NCBI GenBank assembly: GCA_045589455.1 | Contig: JAZNPC010000088.1 | Coordinates: 42,208 to 106,207 of the forward strand | DNA: 64,000 nt | Direction of reading: 5' to 3' | Source: RGIG990 sp045589455 | GTDB taxonomy: Bacteria > Verrucomicrobiota > Kiritimatiellia > RFP12 > UBA3636 | Shown: piece after piece, positions 17,099-25,876 of the stretch | How positions within the stretch are numbered: the first letter of the stretch is position 1 | How the letters are laid out: each line of letters starts with the position of its first letter | Made by a program: the position numbers and the translations under genes | Notes under the pieces: model-generated | What the model was told of the DNA's origin: nothing | The model's database searches: none | What the model saw: the letters and a program-made list of their open reading frames with translations, nothing else

Positions 17099-17269
17099 CC
17101 CATCACACAAGCCCAGCGCCCTCCGCGTCCTTCCTGACCTCCGTAGCCTTGGAGTAGGAGGTTGCGTCCCATCGGCGTCACGCTAGCTCGGCGTTCTCTG
17201 CGTCTCTGCGTGAGGCGTGAGCCTGCCAATTATTTGTTGGCTGTTGTTTGTTGGCTGTTGTATCCTTAA

Positions 17270-18760
17270 TTAGCCTTTAGCCCCAACAATGATTTCTGCC
17301 CGTTCAACATTTATACTGTCTGAATCCAGCATATAATTTATTCTATCAATAACAGCGATTGATAGTGTGTTTGTTCCATTCTTGATAAGTTTGTTATCTA
17401 CCTGTGCTTTAATTTCTAAAATAGGAGCTGGATTTTTGTTTAAACATTTAGCCGTATATATTGTAGGCTGTGGATTTGGCCAAAAAATCTGCTCATCTGT
17501 ATAGCAATAATTCTCTGAAAAATCCTCTATTTGAACATTATTTAAATATATTTTAAATTTATCACAAGAGGATTTTGCATTTGTTATAACAAATCTTATT
17601 TCTGCTTTTCTACCCTGAAAATCTCCACACACATCTATTTTTACATCAAGCGGTGTTTCATCATTTGGTATGGGTGCTGGGAGCGGAGCGAAAACATTAT
17701 TTCCTCCGCAGCCTGTTAAAAATGGATAACCACCTCTTCGATCAGCAACAAATCTTAAGGCTTTTTCTTGTAAACGTTCATCATTAAAAATATTATAAAA
17801 ATCTGCGTAATTAGGTCCTAGACAATTCATTATCTCCTCTGGAGGAAGTAGTTTATAAAGCTCTTCTTGAGGTGCTGGTAAAAAATTAAATGCAACTACT
17901 CCATCAGTCCCCTTTTCAACCCAATTAGATAACATTCCTCGAAAGAAATCGCTTGGTTGATTGTGATGTCCATCCGCCACATGTGCAGAATCCCAACAGG
18001 TATAAACTAAGGTACCTGTACCTTCTGTAACTTTTTTATACCAATCAATATCTGGGTTTACAGTTCTTGAGCCACCAATAACAAAATCTATCGAATTGTC
18101 TTTAGCCCACGTTTCAACATCAAAGCCATCTGCATGACATGCCTCTCCATTTTCAGGAAGCTTTGCACCAACATCAACCTGTCGCCCTAGCATATTCATA
18201 TTGACCTTTAGCTTATGCATAAATGCTGTCGCACATTCCCTGTGCTCCCATTGCTTACCTACAGGAAGACAAGGAAGATGTCTCAAAAAATCTATACATA
18301 TACCGTCAAACTGGTATTGGGTCATTATTTTTGTGATATAATTAAGCTTAAAATCTTGAAGCTCCGACGAGGCTAAATTCCATAGACCTTCTTGCCACCA
18401 AGTTTTAATGACCCAATCTCTATGCTGTTGCTTTATTTCATTTCTTCCAAGATTAAGATCTAGCTCCACCTCTGAAAACCGATGATGACAATATGCTTTA
18501 ATTCCACGTTTATGGCACTCATCTATAATGCGTGCCATAATGTTTATGCCCTTTTCTTGAAATTTTTTATATATACTGGTATTGTGGTGTGCAGTTTCCT
18601 GCTCAAAAAAGCAATGCCCCTCCCAAAAAATAGCATCCACTTTTACATTTTTCTTATCGATGCAGAAAAAGAGCCATTCCATAAGCTTATCTTCTGGAAT
18701 ATTCGCAAGCTCTCCCGTATAAGGGTCCATTTGAATTATAAACTTTGGTTGTTGTTTCAT
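17270..18760 (-). CDS. glycoside hydrolase-like TIM-barrel protein (GHL10-like)
   Basis: A 496-residue protein without signal peptide. Barrel-like features include KFIIQMDPYTGE at the first strand, RIIDECHKRGIKAYCHHRFSE, LNYITKIMTQYQFDGICIDFLRH (a family-like strand 4 ending in acidic residues), DFVIGGSRTVNPDIDWYKK and GTDGVVAFNF. The last 130 residues look like a beta-sandwich. The pattern resembles putative glycosidases of the GHL10/DUF187 kind, but catalytic residues cannot be fixed. A MFS transporter gene lies 13 bases upstream on the same strand, so uptake and cytoplasmic cleavage of an oligosaccharide is a reasonable inference. A fragment similar to this gene lies at 20495-20550. Confidence 0.62.
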   Translation of the reverse strand: MKQQPKFIIQMDPYTGELANIPEDKLMEWLFFCIDKKNVKVDAIFWEGHCFFEQETAHHNTSIYKKFQEKGINIMARIIDECHKRGIKAYCHHRFSEVELDLNLGRNEIKQQHRDWVIKTWWQEGLWNLASSELQDFKLNYITKIMTQYQFDGICIDFLRHLPCLPVGKQWEHRECATAFMHKLKVNMNMLGRQVDVGAKLPENGEACHADGFDVETWAKDNSIDFVIGGSRTVNPDIDWYKKVTEGTGTLVYTCWDSAHVADGHHNQPSDFFRGMLSNWVEKGTDGVVAFNFLPAPQEELYKLLPPEEIMNCLGPNYADFYNIFNDERLQEKALRFVADRRGGYPFLTGCGGNNVFAPLPAPIPNDETPLDVKIDVCGDFQGRKAEIRFVITNAKSSCDKFKIYLNNVQIEDFSENYCYTDEQIFWPNPQPTIYTAKCLNKNPAPILEIKAQVDNKLIKNGTNTLSIAVIDRINYMLDSDSINVERAEIIVGAKG

Positions 18761-18773
18761 TTGTTTTACCCCT

Positions 18774-19979
18774 TTAATTAATTAGGTTTGCTAATTGATT
18801 ATTTACACACTTTGCAACAGCATAATACATTATTCCACAAATAAAAAGCATCACCGTTGCGAAAACCAAAACGCCAGTATAACCAATTGATGCTTCAAGC
18901 GGTGTTATAAGCAAGGTTGCAACAGCTTGAGCTCCAGTAAATATGAGCATACGGATAGACGTATAAGGAGCGATTTGTTCCTGAGGAATAATTTCTGTAA
19001 TAATAACCGGGATCGCAGTATCAAAAACAAATCGGAAAAACGAAGCAATCGTAAAGCAACAAAAGAAGCCAATAACTCCAAGCTCAAGAGAGAATGGAAA
19101 GCTTATGCATACGCCGAGTGTAGCAAGTAAAAGTAAATTTTTTGAGGAATATTTTTTATATGCAAAGGCAAAAAATATATTACCGGCGAAGGCAGCAATT
19201 TGTAAAATTACATTCAAATATGATGAGGTTGTTTCATTTAATATACTCTTAGAAATAGCGATTGCAGCAATTACATTTAATATACCTACTGATAATCCGC
19301 GTGTAAAATTTGGGATCAATAATAAGTATGTATTCTTATTCTTAAAAACTGCAATAACATCATTATCCCCTTGATTTTCTTTATTCATCTCAATAGTTTT
19401 TTCTCGCATAGATGCACATACGATACTCGTTAGAATAAAGCATACTATCGCAATAACGAAAAATGTCGCAGTCGTTTTCATATACGAGAATTTTAATAAA
19501 AGAAGAGAATAAACGAGTGACGCCAAAAAGGATACACCTCCAGCGATTGCCGTGCTGATTCCTGTCATTTTACCATAATCCTTCATATCAATCGTATAAT
19601 ATGGCAAGCAATACGAAAGAATAGTAGACAGACCTACACCTACATACGATATGGCAGAAACAATAAATACAGCAATAACATAACCATTTTTTATCAATTC
19701 TGGGTTTATTGCACCCAGTAAAAATACACCAGTCAATAAACTTAATGATAAATGAGATAAACTAGCAACCATTTTTACTCGTTTTATTTTACCTGATAAA
19801 AAGGTTAAAACGAGCATCATGATTACCTGCATAATCTGCATCAACGAATTTAAAATGTAAACCTGTTCAGGAGAAAATCCCACATGAATCAAAAAGGTTT
19901 GCATGACAGCTCCCGTGGAAAACGTGAAGCCTACATTATAAATCGTTGTAAAAATGCAATATTTTATTATATTCGACAT
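18774..19979 (-). CDS. major facilitator superfamily transporter
   Basis: A 401-residue protein with 12 predicted hydrophobic helices, a long cytoplasmic loop near the middle (SMREKTIEMNKENQGDNDVIAVFKNKN) and a loop motif LSGKIKRVKMVA between helices 2 and 3, as in MFS proteins (G-x3-D/R-R-K type). AIGITEIIPQEQ-like loop residues occur before helix 10. It precedes the glycoside-hydrolase-like gene by 13 bases on the same strand and probably imports its substrate. Substrate not determinable. Confidence 0.78.
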   Translation of the reverse strand: MSNIIKYCIFTTIYNVGFTFSTGAVMQTFLIHVGFSPEQVYILNSLMQIMQVIMMLVLTFLSGKIKRVKMVASLSHLSLSLLTGVFLLGAINPELIKNGYVIAVFIVSAISYVGVGLSTILSYCLPYYTIDMKDYGKMTGISTAIAGGVSFLASLVYSLLLLKFSYMKTTATFFVIAIVCFILTSIVCASMREKTIEMNKENQGDNDVIAVFKNKNTYLLLIPNFTRGLSVGILNVIAAIAISKSILNETTSSYLNVILQIAAFAGNIFFAFAYKKYSSKNLLLLATLGVCISFPFSLELGVIGFFCCFTIASFFRFVFDTAIPVIITEIIPQEQIAPYTSIRMLIFTGAQAVATLLITPLEASIGYTGVLVFATVMLFICGIMYYAVAKCVNNQLANLIN

Positions 19980-20372
19980 ATTTCAATCAAATAAAGCTGT
20001 TTACTAAATGATACACATTGATATTTCAATATTTGATTTTACCACAAAATTTATTGCATTTCACTATCATAGTTCAAAAGCCAATAGTGTAAAATATTGT
20101 CTGTAAATTCAATCTATACTATGTAGAATTATATATTTTTCCACATAAATGCCCCCTGCAAGGTGGATTATTTTGTCGCCACTTTATGGCATTATAAAAC
20201 AACAATAGATGATATGGTGCAACTACTAATTCTTGAAGGGGGAAAGAAGAACTATGCAAGCAAGAATAATCCCAGCACCCCTCCGTGTCTCCGAGCCTCC
20301 AGAAAACCACACTACGTGTGCTCCGTGTTTCGCCGAAGGCTAGATGCTCAAGGAGGCAAAGGTTAGCACCTT

Positions 20373-20429
20373 GCCACCTTTCGCCCCAGCAACACCGGGC
20401 GACAGAGCCACCCTCAAATGGGATAAAGC
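20373..20429. repeat. dispersed 57-base repeat (GCCACC..GGGATAAAGC), copy 1
   Basis: Near-identical to 23902-23958 and 45289-45335. It contains CGCCCCAGCAACACCGGGCG, a GC-rich segment that can pair as CGCCC/GGGCG. The sequence before it, CTCAAGGAGGCAAAGG, is also shared with the 45.3 kb copy. Confidence 0.8.
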
Positions 20430-20494
20430 CTTCTGGAGATTCCTCTAATTCGTCATCAGGATACTCCACTTTAAATGCAAATACATCACCATTC

Positions 20495-20550
20495 GCATCC
20501 TTAGCAAATGCATATTGACCTTTAGCTTATGCATCAACTCTGTCACATAA
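20495..20550 (-). pseudogene. fragment similar to the neighbouring GH-like gene
   Basis: A 24-base exact match (20511-20534) to 18197-18220, within about 55 bases of weaker similarity, encodes MHKLKVNM flanked by related residues (TELMHKLKVNMHLL against TAFMHKLKVNMNML). The frame is open only briefly. It looks like the remnant of a second GH-like copy. Confidence 0.4.
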
Positions 20551-20808
20551 CTCTACCCTTGCATTTTTATAAATGCGGATATAACTCATTAGGGCTGGTG
20601 AAGAGCATATTTGATATCATATTGCACGCCAAATTCAATTTAAATCTGAGGAAAAACACCCCAACACCGACACATTAAAATAAACCCTCTTATTCAGTTG
20701 TTCGTAATTGATTGCTGTATTGTTTTTCATCAATAATTAATTTATAATATCTATCAAACAAGTGAACCTACCATCAAAAATTATTAAAATAGACCACCTA
20801 GTAATTTT

Positions 20809-20916
20809 ATGAAAATAATAACTGCAATGGACTTCTTTAAAGAGTGCATGACTTCTGTTGATGTTAGTAATGCAGTAAAAACTGGTCCTATTGCAAAAAC
20901 AGTCTCATTATCATAA
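20809..20916 (+). CDS. possible 35-residue leader ORF
   Basis: A small frame (MKIITAMDFFKECMTSVDVSN...) ends 18 bases before the start of the 641-residue gene on the same strand. Its stop overlaps the next gene's ribosome-binding site (TAAAGGA). No Shine-Dalgarno precedes its own ATG. It may be a translated leader, a degraded gene tail or chance. Confidence 0.25.
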   Translation: MKIITAMDFFKECMTSVDVSNAVKTGPIAKTVSLS

Positions 20917-20934
20917 AGGACATTTTGTTATACC

Positions 20935-22860
20935 ATGAGCATACATTTTACAAATATTCTTCCACCGATGGTGGGAAAAGCAGATTTCTTTGCCGAAGAC
21001 GCTTTTTCATTAGCTACGGCTGATTTTGAATGCTTTAACGAAACCGCACTTGAGCTAACACTTGTTCCAGAGGGCTCTCCAGCATATAACAAGGCTGAGG
21101 TATTAGGAGAAATCTTTATAAAATATCAAGCTGCACTTAAAGCTCGCGGTCTACGTGCAGGCATTCTCATTCAAGCAACACTTGGCCATGGATGGACGCC
21201 CAATAGTCGCTCTTCTTTCCAAAAGCTTATTACTACTGAATTTAAAGAGCGCTACACTCATTGCCCTCTTGATAAAGCCTTTCAAAAATACATTTACGAT
21301 GCTATCCATCATCTGACAAAACTTGAACCAGATTTTTTTATGCTGGATGATGATTTTAGGCTTTTTTCCGGCATTAACGGTTGCTTCTGCCCTCTTCACG
21401 TTGCCCGCATAAATGCAGAGCTTGGCACAAATTACACTGCTGATGAAATCCTAGAAAAAACAAAAACAGACAAAGCATTTTACGCAAGCTTTGTTGAGAT
21501 TGAAACAACAACAATGATGGAGTTAGCAAAAATCATTCGTAAGGCGATTGATGATGTTAATCCATCTATTCCTTGCTTCTATTGTACCTGTGGGAACCCA
21601 GAGGACTTAAATGTTGCAGAGAACATTGCCGGAATTATAGCCGCAAATGGGCAGCCCCACACGATAAGAATTAACAATGGCAGGTATATGCGTAATAATC
21701 CAGCAGACTTTCCTAATTGGCTTTACTTTACCTGCCACCAACGCTATGCTCTCTCTCCTGACACTGAGGTAATGACTGAGGCGGACACATTCCCGCACAA
21801 TCGTTATGCGACAGATGCTGCTTGTATGAACGCAAATATAACACTAGCCATGCTAAATGGCTTTGCGGGAGCAAAACTTTGGATTACACGCTTATATAAT
21901 TTTGAACCCGATTCAGGCAAAGCTTATAGACAAATTCTAAAAGACAACATAGGTCTATACAAATTCATTTATGATGCAAAACCAAAATGGCTTGGCTTTA
22001 ATTCTCCTATGCGTAGACCAAAGGAAACCTGCGTCAACTCAAAAGTAACAGCATGGGGTAAGGAGGTCTTTTCACATATTGGCATTCCGTTTAGGTACGA
22101 GTATGCAGACTCGGGGCCAACAATGCTTTCTGGTGATGATGTAGCATTTCTAACGAGCGAGGAGTTAAAAAATATTTTAAGTGGCACTGTAATTCTAGAT
22201 GGCTCAGCAGGTAAGGCTCTAGCAGAGCGTGGTTTTGCCGAGCATTTGGGGTACGCATCTATGGACCCATACCCAGAAAGAATTGCGGAGGAAGTATTTT
22301 TTGATTCAAATGGTAATAAACGCGTAATTGGTTGCTCAACCCGAACTCTCTCATTTACCACAATAGACCCAGAGGCAGAAGCTCTATCAATGCTAATGCT
22401 TCGCACTTGGTCTTTTTCAAAGGAATGTAAAGAACTTTGCCCAGGTGCATTGCTTTATAAAAATGCACTTGGTGGCACAGTCATTACCTTTGCTGCAACA
22501 ATTGGAGAATACTCTGTCGACTCATTTGCCCTATTAAATGAAACAAGGAAGCTTCAGCTTTGTGAGCTTATTGAAAGACTCGGAGAAACCACAATAAATC
22601 TTGTAGGAGATGCAAGAGTTATTTGTCAATATGGGCGCACAAAGAGCAACCAAAAAATCATGTATTTCTGCAACATTTCAAACGATGTTTTACCTAGCAT
22701 TGAGCTTGCATCAAGGGTATTTGATGAAAGTTGTAATCTATTTAGAGTAATGCCTAATGGTGAGCTAATGCCATACGAATTAGAAAAGAGCGATACACAT
22801 TTCCGTATTAACACACAGCTCAACCCATTGGAAACAGCTGTTTTCATAATAAAGAATTGA
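20935..22860 (+). CDS. glycoside hydrolase-like protein, GH42-related architecture
   Basis: A 641-residue protein without signal peptide. LEPDFFMLDDDFRLFSGINGCFCPLHVARINAELG (about residues 122-156) resembles the strand-4 acid region of GH42-like barrels in PVC bacteria (W/F-x-DDD-x-R then GCFC). MNANITLAMLNGFAGAKLWITRLYNFEPDSGKAYRQIL fits the late barrel. From about 390 a glutamine-amidotransferase-like beta-galactosidase trimerisation domain is suggested by FRYEYADSGPTMLSGDDVAFLTSEELKNILSGTVILDGSAG. The last 80 residues are a beta domain. AAGGA precedes the ATG. It is divergent from the MFS/GH pair next door. Substrate unknown; the exact GH family is not secure. Confidence 0.6.
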   Translation: MSIHFTNILPPMVGKADFFAEDAFSLATADFECFNETALELTLVPEGSPAYNKAEVLGEIFIKYQAALKARGLRAGILIQATLGHGWTPNSRSSFQKLITTEFKERYTHCPLDKAFQKYIYDAIHHLTKLEPDFFMLDDDFRLFSGINGCFCPLHVARINAELGTNYTADEILEKTKTDKAFYASFVEIETTTMMELAKIIRKAIDDVNPSIPCFYCTCGNPEDLNVAENIAGIIAANGQPHTIRINNGRYMRNNPADFPNWLYFTCHQRYALSPDTEVMTEADTFPHNRYATDAACMNANITLAMLNGFAGAKLWITRLYNFEPDSGKAYRQILKDNIGLYKFIYDAKPKWLGFNSPMRRPKETCVNSKVTAWGKEVFSHIGIPFRYEYADSGPTMLSGDDVAFLTSEELKNILSGTVILDGSAGKALAERGFAEHLGYASMDPYPERIAEEVFFDSNGNKRVIGCSTRTLSFTTIDPEAEALSMLMLRTWSFSKECKELCPGALLYKNALGGTVITFAATIGEYSVDSFALLNETRKLQLCELIERLGETTINLVGDARVICQYGRTKSNQKIMYFCNISNDVLPSIELASRVFDESCNLFRVMPNGELMPYELEKSDTHFRINTQLNPLETAVFIIKN

Positions 22861-22933
22861 TTATACATAACACTATCATCTTAGACTATGGTGCTTTTAT
22901 AAGAGTGTCATATAAAAATTTTAAGGATTCCTT

Positions 22934-22984
22934 GACAACATAAATGCAACACCAAACACACAATGGCGTTGCAATTACTTTGTC
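22934..22984. repeat. TAAATGCAAC hairpin, copy 1
   Basis: GACAACATAAATGCAAC and GTTGCAATTACTTTGTC form a 17-base stem with a few mismatches around a 17-base loop, 73 bases after the GH42-like gene. Homologous to 25826-25876. Confidence 0.65.
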
Positions 22985-23670
22985 TTTTAACCCTTCCCAT
23001 TCTCCTAATCTCCTAATCTCCCAATTAGCGCCACAGGCTTGAGCGGGAGCGTTTAAATCCCTTTCGTTCATTGCTTACGCTTAACACGGAGTACGGAGGA
23101 CAAAGGAGAATTGTATTAGCAATCTTTCCAGCACCCCAGAACCCTCCCCGTGTCTCCGTTCTCCAGAAAACCACACTACGTGTGCTCCGCGTTTCGCCGA
23201 AGGCCTGAGCGGGAGCGTTTAAATCGTTTCACTCATTGCTTTCGCTCAACACGGAGCACGGAGGACAAAGGAGAATTGTGCTAATCGTTGCACTCGTTGC
23301 CTACGCCTAGGAAAGGAGGGGAAGTGCAAGCAACAATAATCCTAGAACACTCTCCGTGTCTCCGTTCTCTTAATCCTCCGTGTTTCGCCGAAGGCTCAAG
23401 CGGGAGCGTTTAAATCACTTTCGTTCATTGCTTACGCTCAACACGGAGTACGGAGGACAAAGGAGAGTTGTGCTAGCAACCATTATAATACCCCCAACAA
23501 ACTCTCCGTGCCTCCGTTCTCTTTTATCTTCGCGTTTCGCCGAAGGCTCAAGCGAGAGCGATTAAATCATTTCACTTGTTGCTTACGCTTAACACGGAGG
23601 CTGGGGAGAACGGAGACGCGGAGAGGTTTGGGAAGATATTGGAGAAAGGGGCTACAGCCCTTTGCGTGCT

Positions 23671-23718
23671 GACAATATGACAGTTTGACAATATGACAGT
23701 TTGACAATATGACAGTTT
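23671..23718. repeat. 16-base tandem repeat, three copies
   Basis: GACAATATGACAGTTT occurs three times in a row without change. Single degenerate relatives occur at 23700-23880 and 45340-45450. Confidence 0.85.
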
Positions 23719-23901
23719 GACAGAGCAGATGAGGGTGGCTTTGCCGCCCTAGACCCCCAACTGTCAAACTTTCCAACTCGCCCACTCGCAAACTGTCAAA
23801 CTTTCCAAGCCTCAACACCTAAACAGTTCCATTTTTTTATAGTTTGACAGTATGATAGTATGACAGTATGACAGTTTGAGAGAGAAGATGAAGGTGGCTC
23901 T

Positions 23902-23958
23902 GCCACCTCTCGCCCCAGCAACACCGGGCGACAAAGCCACCCTCAAATGGGATAAAGC
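23902..23958. repeat. dispersed 57-base repeat, copy 2
   Basis: Matches 20373-20429 with two or three changes and ends four bases before the stop codon of the PEP-CTERM protein gene. Confidence 0.8.
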
Positions 23959-23962
23959 TTAC

Positions 23963-24616
23963 TTACTTTCTGCGTTTTATCAATAATGCTGCACCAGCAA
24001 GAGCAAGCAACGCGGAACTTGGTTCAGGAACAACACCAACGGTTATTGGATCGCCATCAAGATTTATTGCTGAATTAAGCATAGTAACACCGTCTGTTGT
24101 GAATTGCATATGAAGCCACCCGTAAACATCTCTATACCAGAAAGGTTCATCAACACTATTACTAAAACCTGCCTCGTAAACAAATCCCAAATAGAAATCA
24201 TCACCAACGTTACCTGTTATGCTGTATCCTGGATATGCACTCCCATCTGCAGTAGTAAGATATTCAAGGAAATATTCATCTTGATTTTTAGTCGTTGCCG
24301 CTGAAACAATATCTCCCTCATTAAGTTGGACGAAATTACAAGCATGCGCAAGCAGTTGTTCACTGGAAGCAGAAATTGTTCGCTTATTCCCATATTTTGG
24401 AATTTCTACTTCGATATACGCCGCTGGAGCGACACAAATTGAATAATACCCCGCATAGTTATATAAATCATCAAACCTAGTCTTTGGTAAAATTTGATAG
24501 TTATCAATTAAATAGTGGTGATCAATTATAGTCATATAATCCCATAATACTGTTGAAGCAAAAGTATACGAGCAAATTAGTGACAACAAAATTATTATTG
24601 AGCTTTTAATTTTCAT
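23963..24616 (-). CDS. secreted protein with PEP-CTERM sorting signal
   Basis: A 217-residue protein. An N-terminal signal peptide (MKIKSSIIILLSLICSYTFA) is followed by an unrecognised beta-rich domain with several aromatic residues. The C-terminus reads VVPEPSSALLALAGAALLIKRRK: the PEP motif, a hydrophobic helix and a basic tail. This is the signal recognised by exosortase/EpsH in bacteria that make extracellular polysaccharide. No exosortase gene is in the window. The gene is bracketed by repeat islands on both sides and stands alone. The domain function is unknown. Confidence 0.8.
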   Translation of the reverse strand: MKIKSSIIILLSLICSYTFASTVLWDYMTIIDHHYLIDNYQILPKTRFDDLYNYAGYYSICVAPAAYIEVEIPKYGNKRTISASSEQLLAHACNFVQLNEGDIVSAATTKNQDEYFLEYLTTADGSAYPGYSITGNVGDDFYLGFVYEAGFSNSVDEPFWYRDVYGWLHMQFTTDGVTMLNSAINLDGDPITVGVVPEPSSALLALAGAALLIKRRK

Positions 24617-24826
24617 TTACGTATCTCACTAAAACCAGCTTCCGCAACCAAATCTGTTAAGTCTTGCATTAAATCATTAATTGTTATTGAAAAACACGTT
24701 CTAATCTATGAACAGCAACGTTTTCTTCATATCATAATCCTTTTTGATACTTCTCAATTTAAGATTAACAAAATATGTTATTCTATTCAACTATTATTGT
24801 TGGTGTGAAACTGTAATTTGCAAAAG

Positions 24827-24852
24827 TAAATGCACCTCTTTTGGTGCATTTA
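24827..24852. repeat. TAAATGCACC hairpin
   Basis: A perfect 10-base stem with a TCTTTT loop, related in sequence to the TAAATGCAAC hairpins on either side. Confidence 0.7.
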
Positions 24853-25825
24853 GTCACACAATGGTGTATTTAGTTTTGCAATCTACAAAAAGTCACTTTT
24901 CCACACCCTTTCTCCCTCTAGCAGCAAATCTTTTTTGTTCGACGCTTCCGCCTAACACGGAGACGCAGAGGCGCGGAGAATTGTGCAAGCAATCATTACA
25001 ACTACCCCAGAACCTCTCCGTGTCTCCTTACCTCTTTATCCTCCGTGTTTCGCCGAAGGCAAGAGCACTAGCGACCATCAGTTCTCTGCGTTCCTTTTTC
25101 GCACTTTTGAAGCGTGCTGGTGCACGCAAAGCGACTGGAAGTCGCTTCTCCATACTTTTCTAGCCCACGAATGTGATGCACTATAATAAATGAAGAATGA
25201 AGAATGAAAAATGAAGAATGAAAAATGAAGAGTTAAGGTAGAGTTGAGTGGTTTTTCTCCATTCTCGCGTCTAATTGTCTTTTAGTCTCTTGTCCTTGTC
25301 TCATGTCTCATGTCTCGCGTCTCATGTCCCATGTCCAAATGGGCGTGTCAACGCCTGCGGGATGCGTGTCAACGCATTGGATGGTCTCGCGTCTAATTGT
25401 CTAATCGTCCGTTCGCCGTCTAACGTCTAATTGTCTATCGGTTGTCTCACGTCTAACGTCGTTTAACCGTCTCGCGTCTAACGTCTAACCTCGCGTCTAG
25501 CCGCCACACAATCCTCTGCGCCTCTGCGTCTCTGCGGGAAATAACAATATCCGTATAAATATAACATGTTCAAGCCTCCTAATCTCCAAAACTCCGGAAA
25601 GACACACTACGTGTGCTCCCAGAAGCGAAAGCAACCTTTCAATAGAGATTAAGTCGTTGGGTTTAAAGTTACTTTCGTTGCTTGAAGATTTGGAGATTAG
25701 GAGACACGGAGAGTACTGGTGGTATGGAGAAGCGATATCCTGTCGCTTTGCGTGCACTGGAACGCCTATCCCTGCGACGTGTACACGATTTTTTTGTCTA
25801 GTGGGTTATATTTGAATGGTCACTG

Positions 25826-25876
25826 GACAAAGTAAATGCAACACCAAACTTTAGAGGTAGTTGCATTTAGTTTGTC
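25826..25876. repeat. TAAATGCAAC hairpin, copy 2
   Basis: GACAAAGTAAATGCAAC and GTTGCATTTAGTTTGTC pair at 16 of 17 positions around a 17-base loop that begins ACCAAAC, as in copy 1. It ends 105 bases before the next gene. Confidence 0.75.

Larger units (their letters stand above)
19980..20934. other. gene-poor gap with repeat island 1
   Basis: Bases 20275-20429 hold dispersed repeats shared with 22.9-24.0 and 44.8-45.3 kb: the CACACTACGTGTG-CTCCGTGTTTCGCCGAAGGC unit and the 57-base GCCACC..GGGATAAAGC unit. The reading frame spanning these on the minus strand is composed of repeats and is not considered a gene. Bases 20430-20510 could encode a C-terminal remnant (KGQYAFAKDANGDVFAFKVE then YPDDELEESPEGFIPFEGG) that runs directly into the repeat. 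Bases 20560-20808 are AT-rich with nothing recognised. Confidence 0.6.
22861..23962. repeat. repeat island 2 (four degenerate units and tandem repeats)
   Basis: No gene. Four loosely tandem units of about 150-190 bases span 23035-23640. Each runs GGCTNAAGCGNNAGCGTTTAAATC, CATTGCTTACGCT, AACACGGAGTACGGAGGACAAAGGAGAA, CTCCGTGTCTCCGTTCTC and TTTCGCCGAAGGC. Then follow a 16-base tandem repeat, a purine/pyrimidine repeat of GTTTGACAGTATGACA type at 23838-23880, and a copy of the 57-base repeat (23902-23958) that abuts the PEP-CTERM gene stop. A hairpin of another family is at 22934-22984. Confidence 0.8.

Noticed and set aside
17023..17229. Short open frames across element A
   Set aside because: They cross the palindrome and low-complexity GCGTCTCTGCGT run with no coding signal.
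20119..20469. 116-residue open frame on the minus strand
   Set aside because: Most of it is read through the dispersed repeats and its composition is not coding-like; only the first 20 residues could be a gene remnant.
23035..25700. CRISPR array
   Set aside because: Units are degenerate, lack constant length and have no regular unique spacers; no cas genes nearby.
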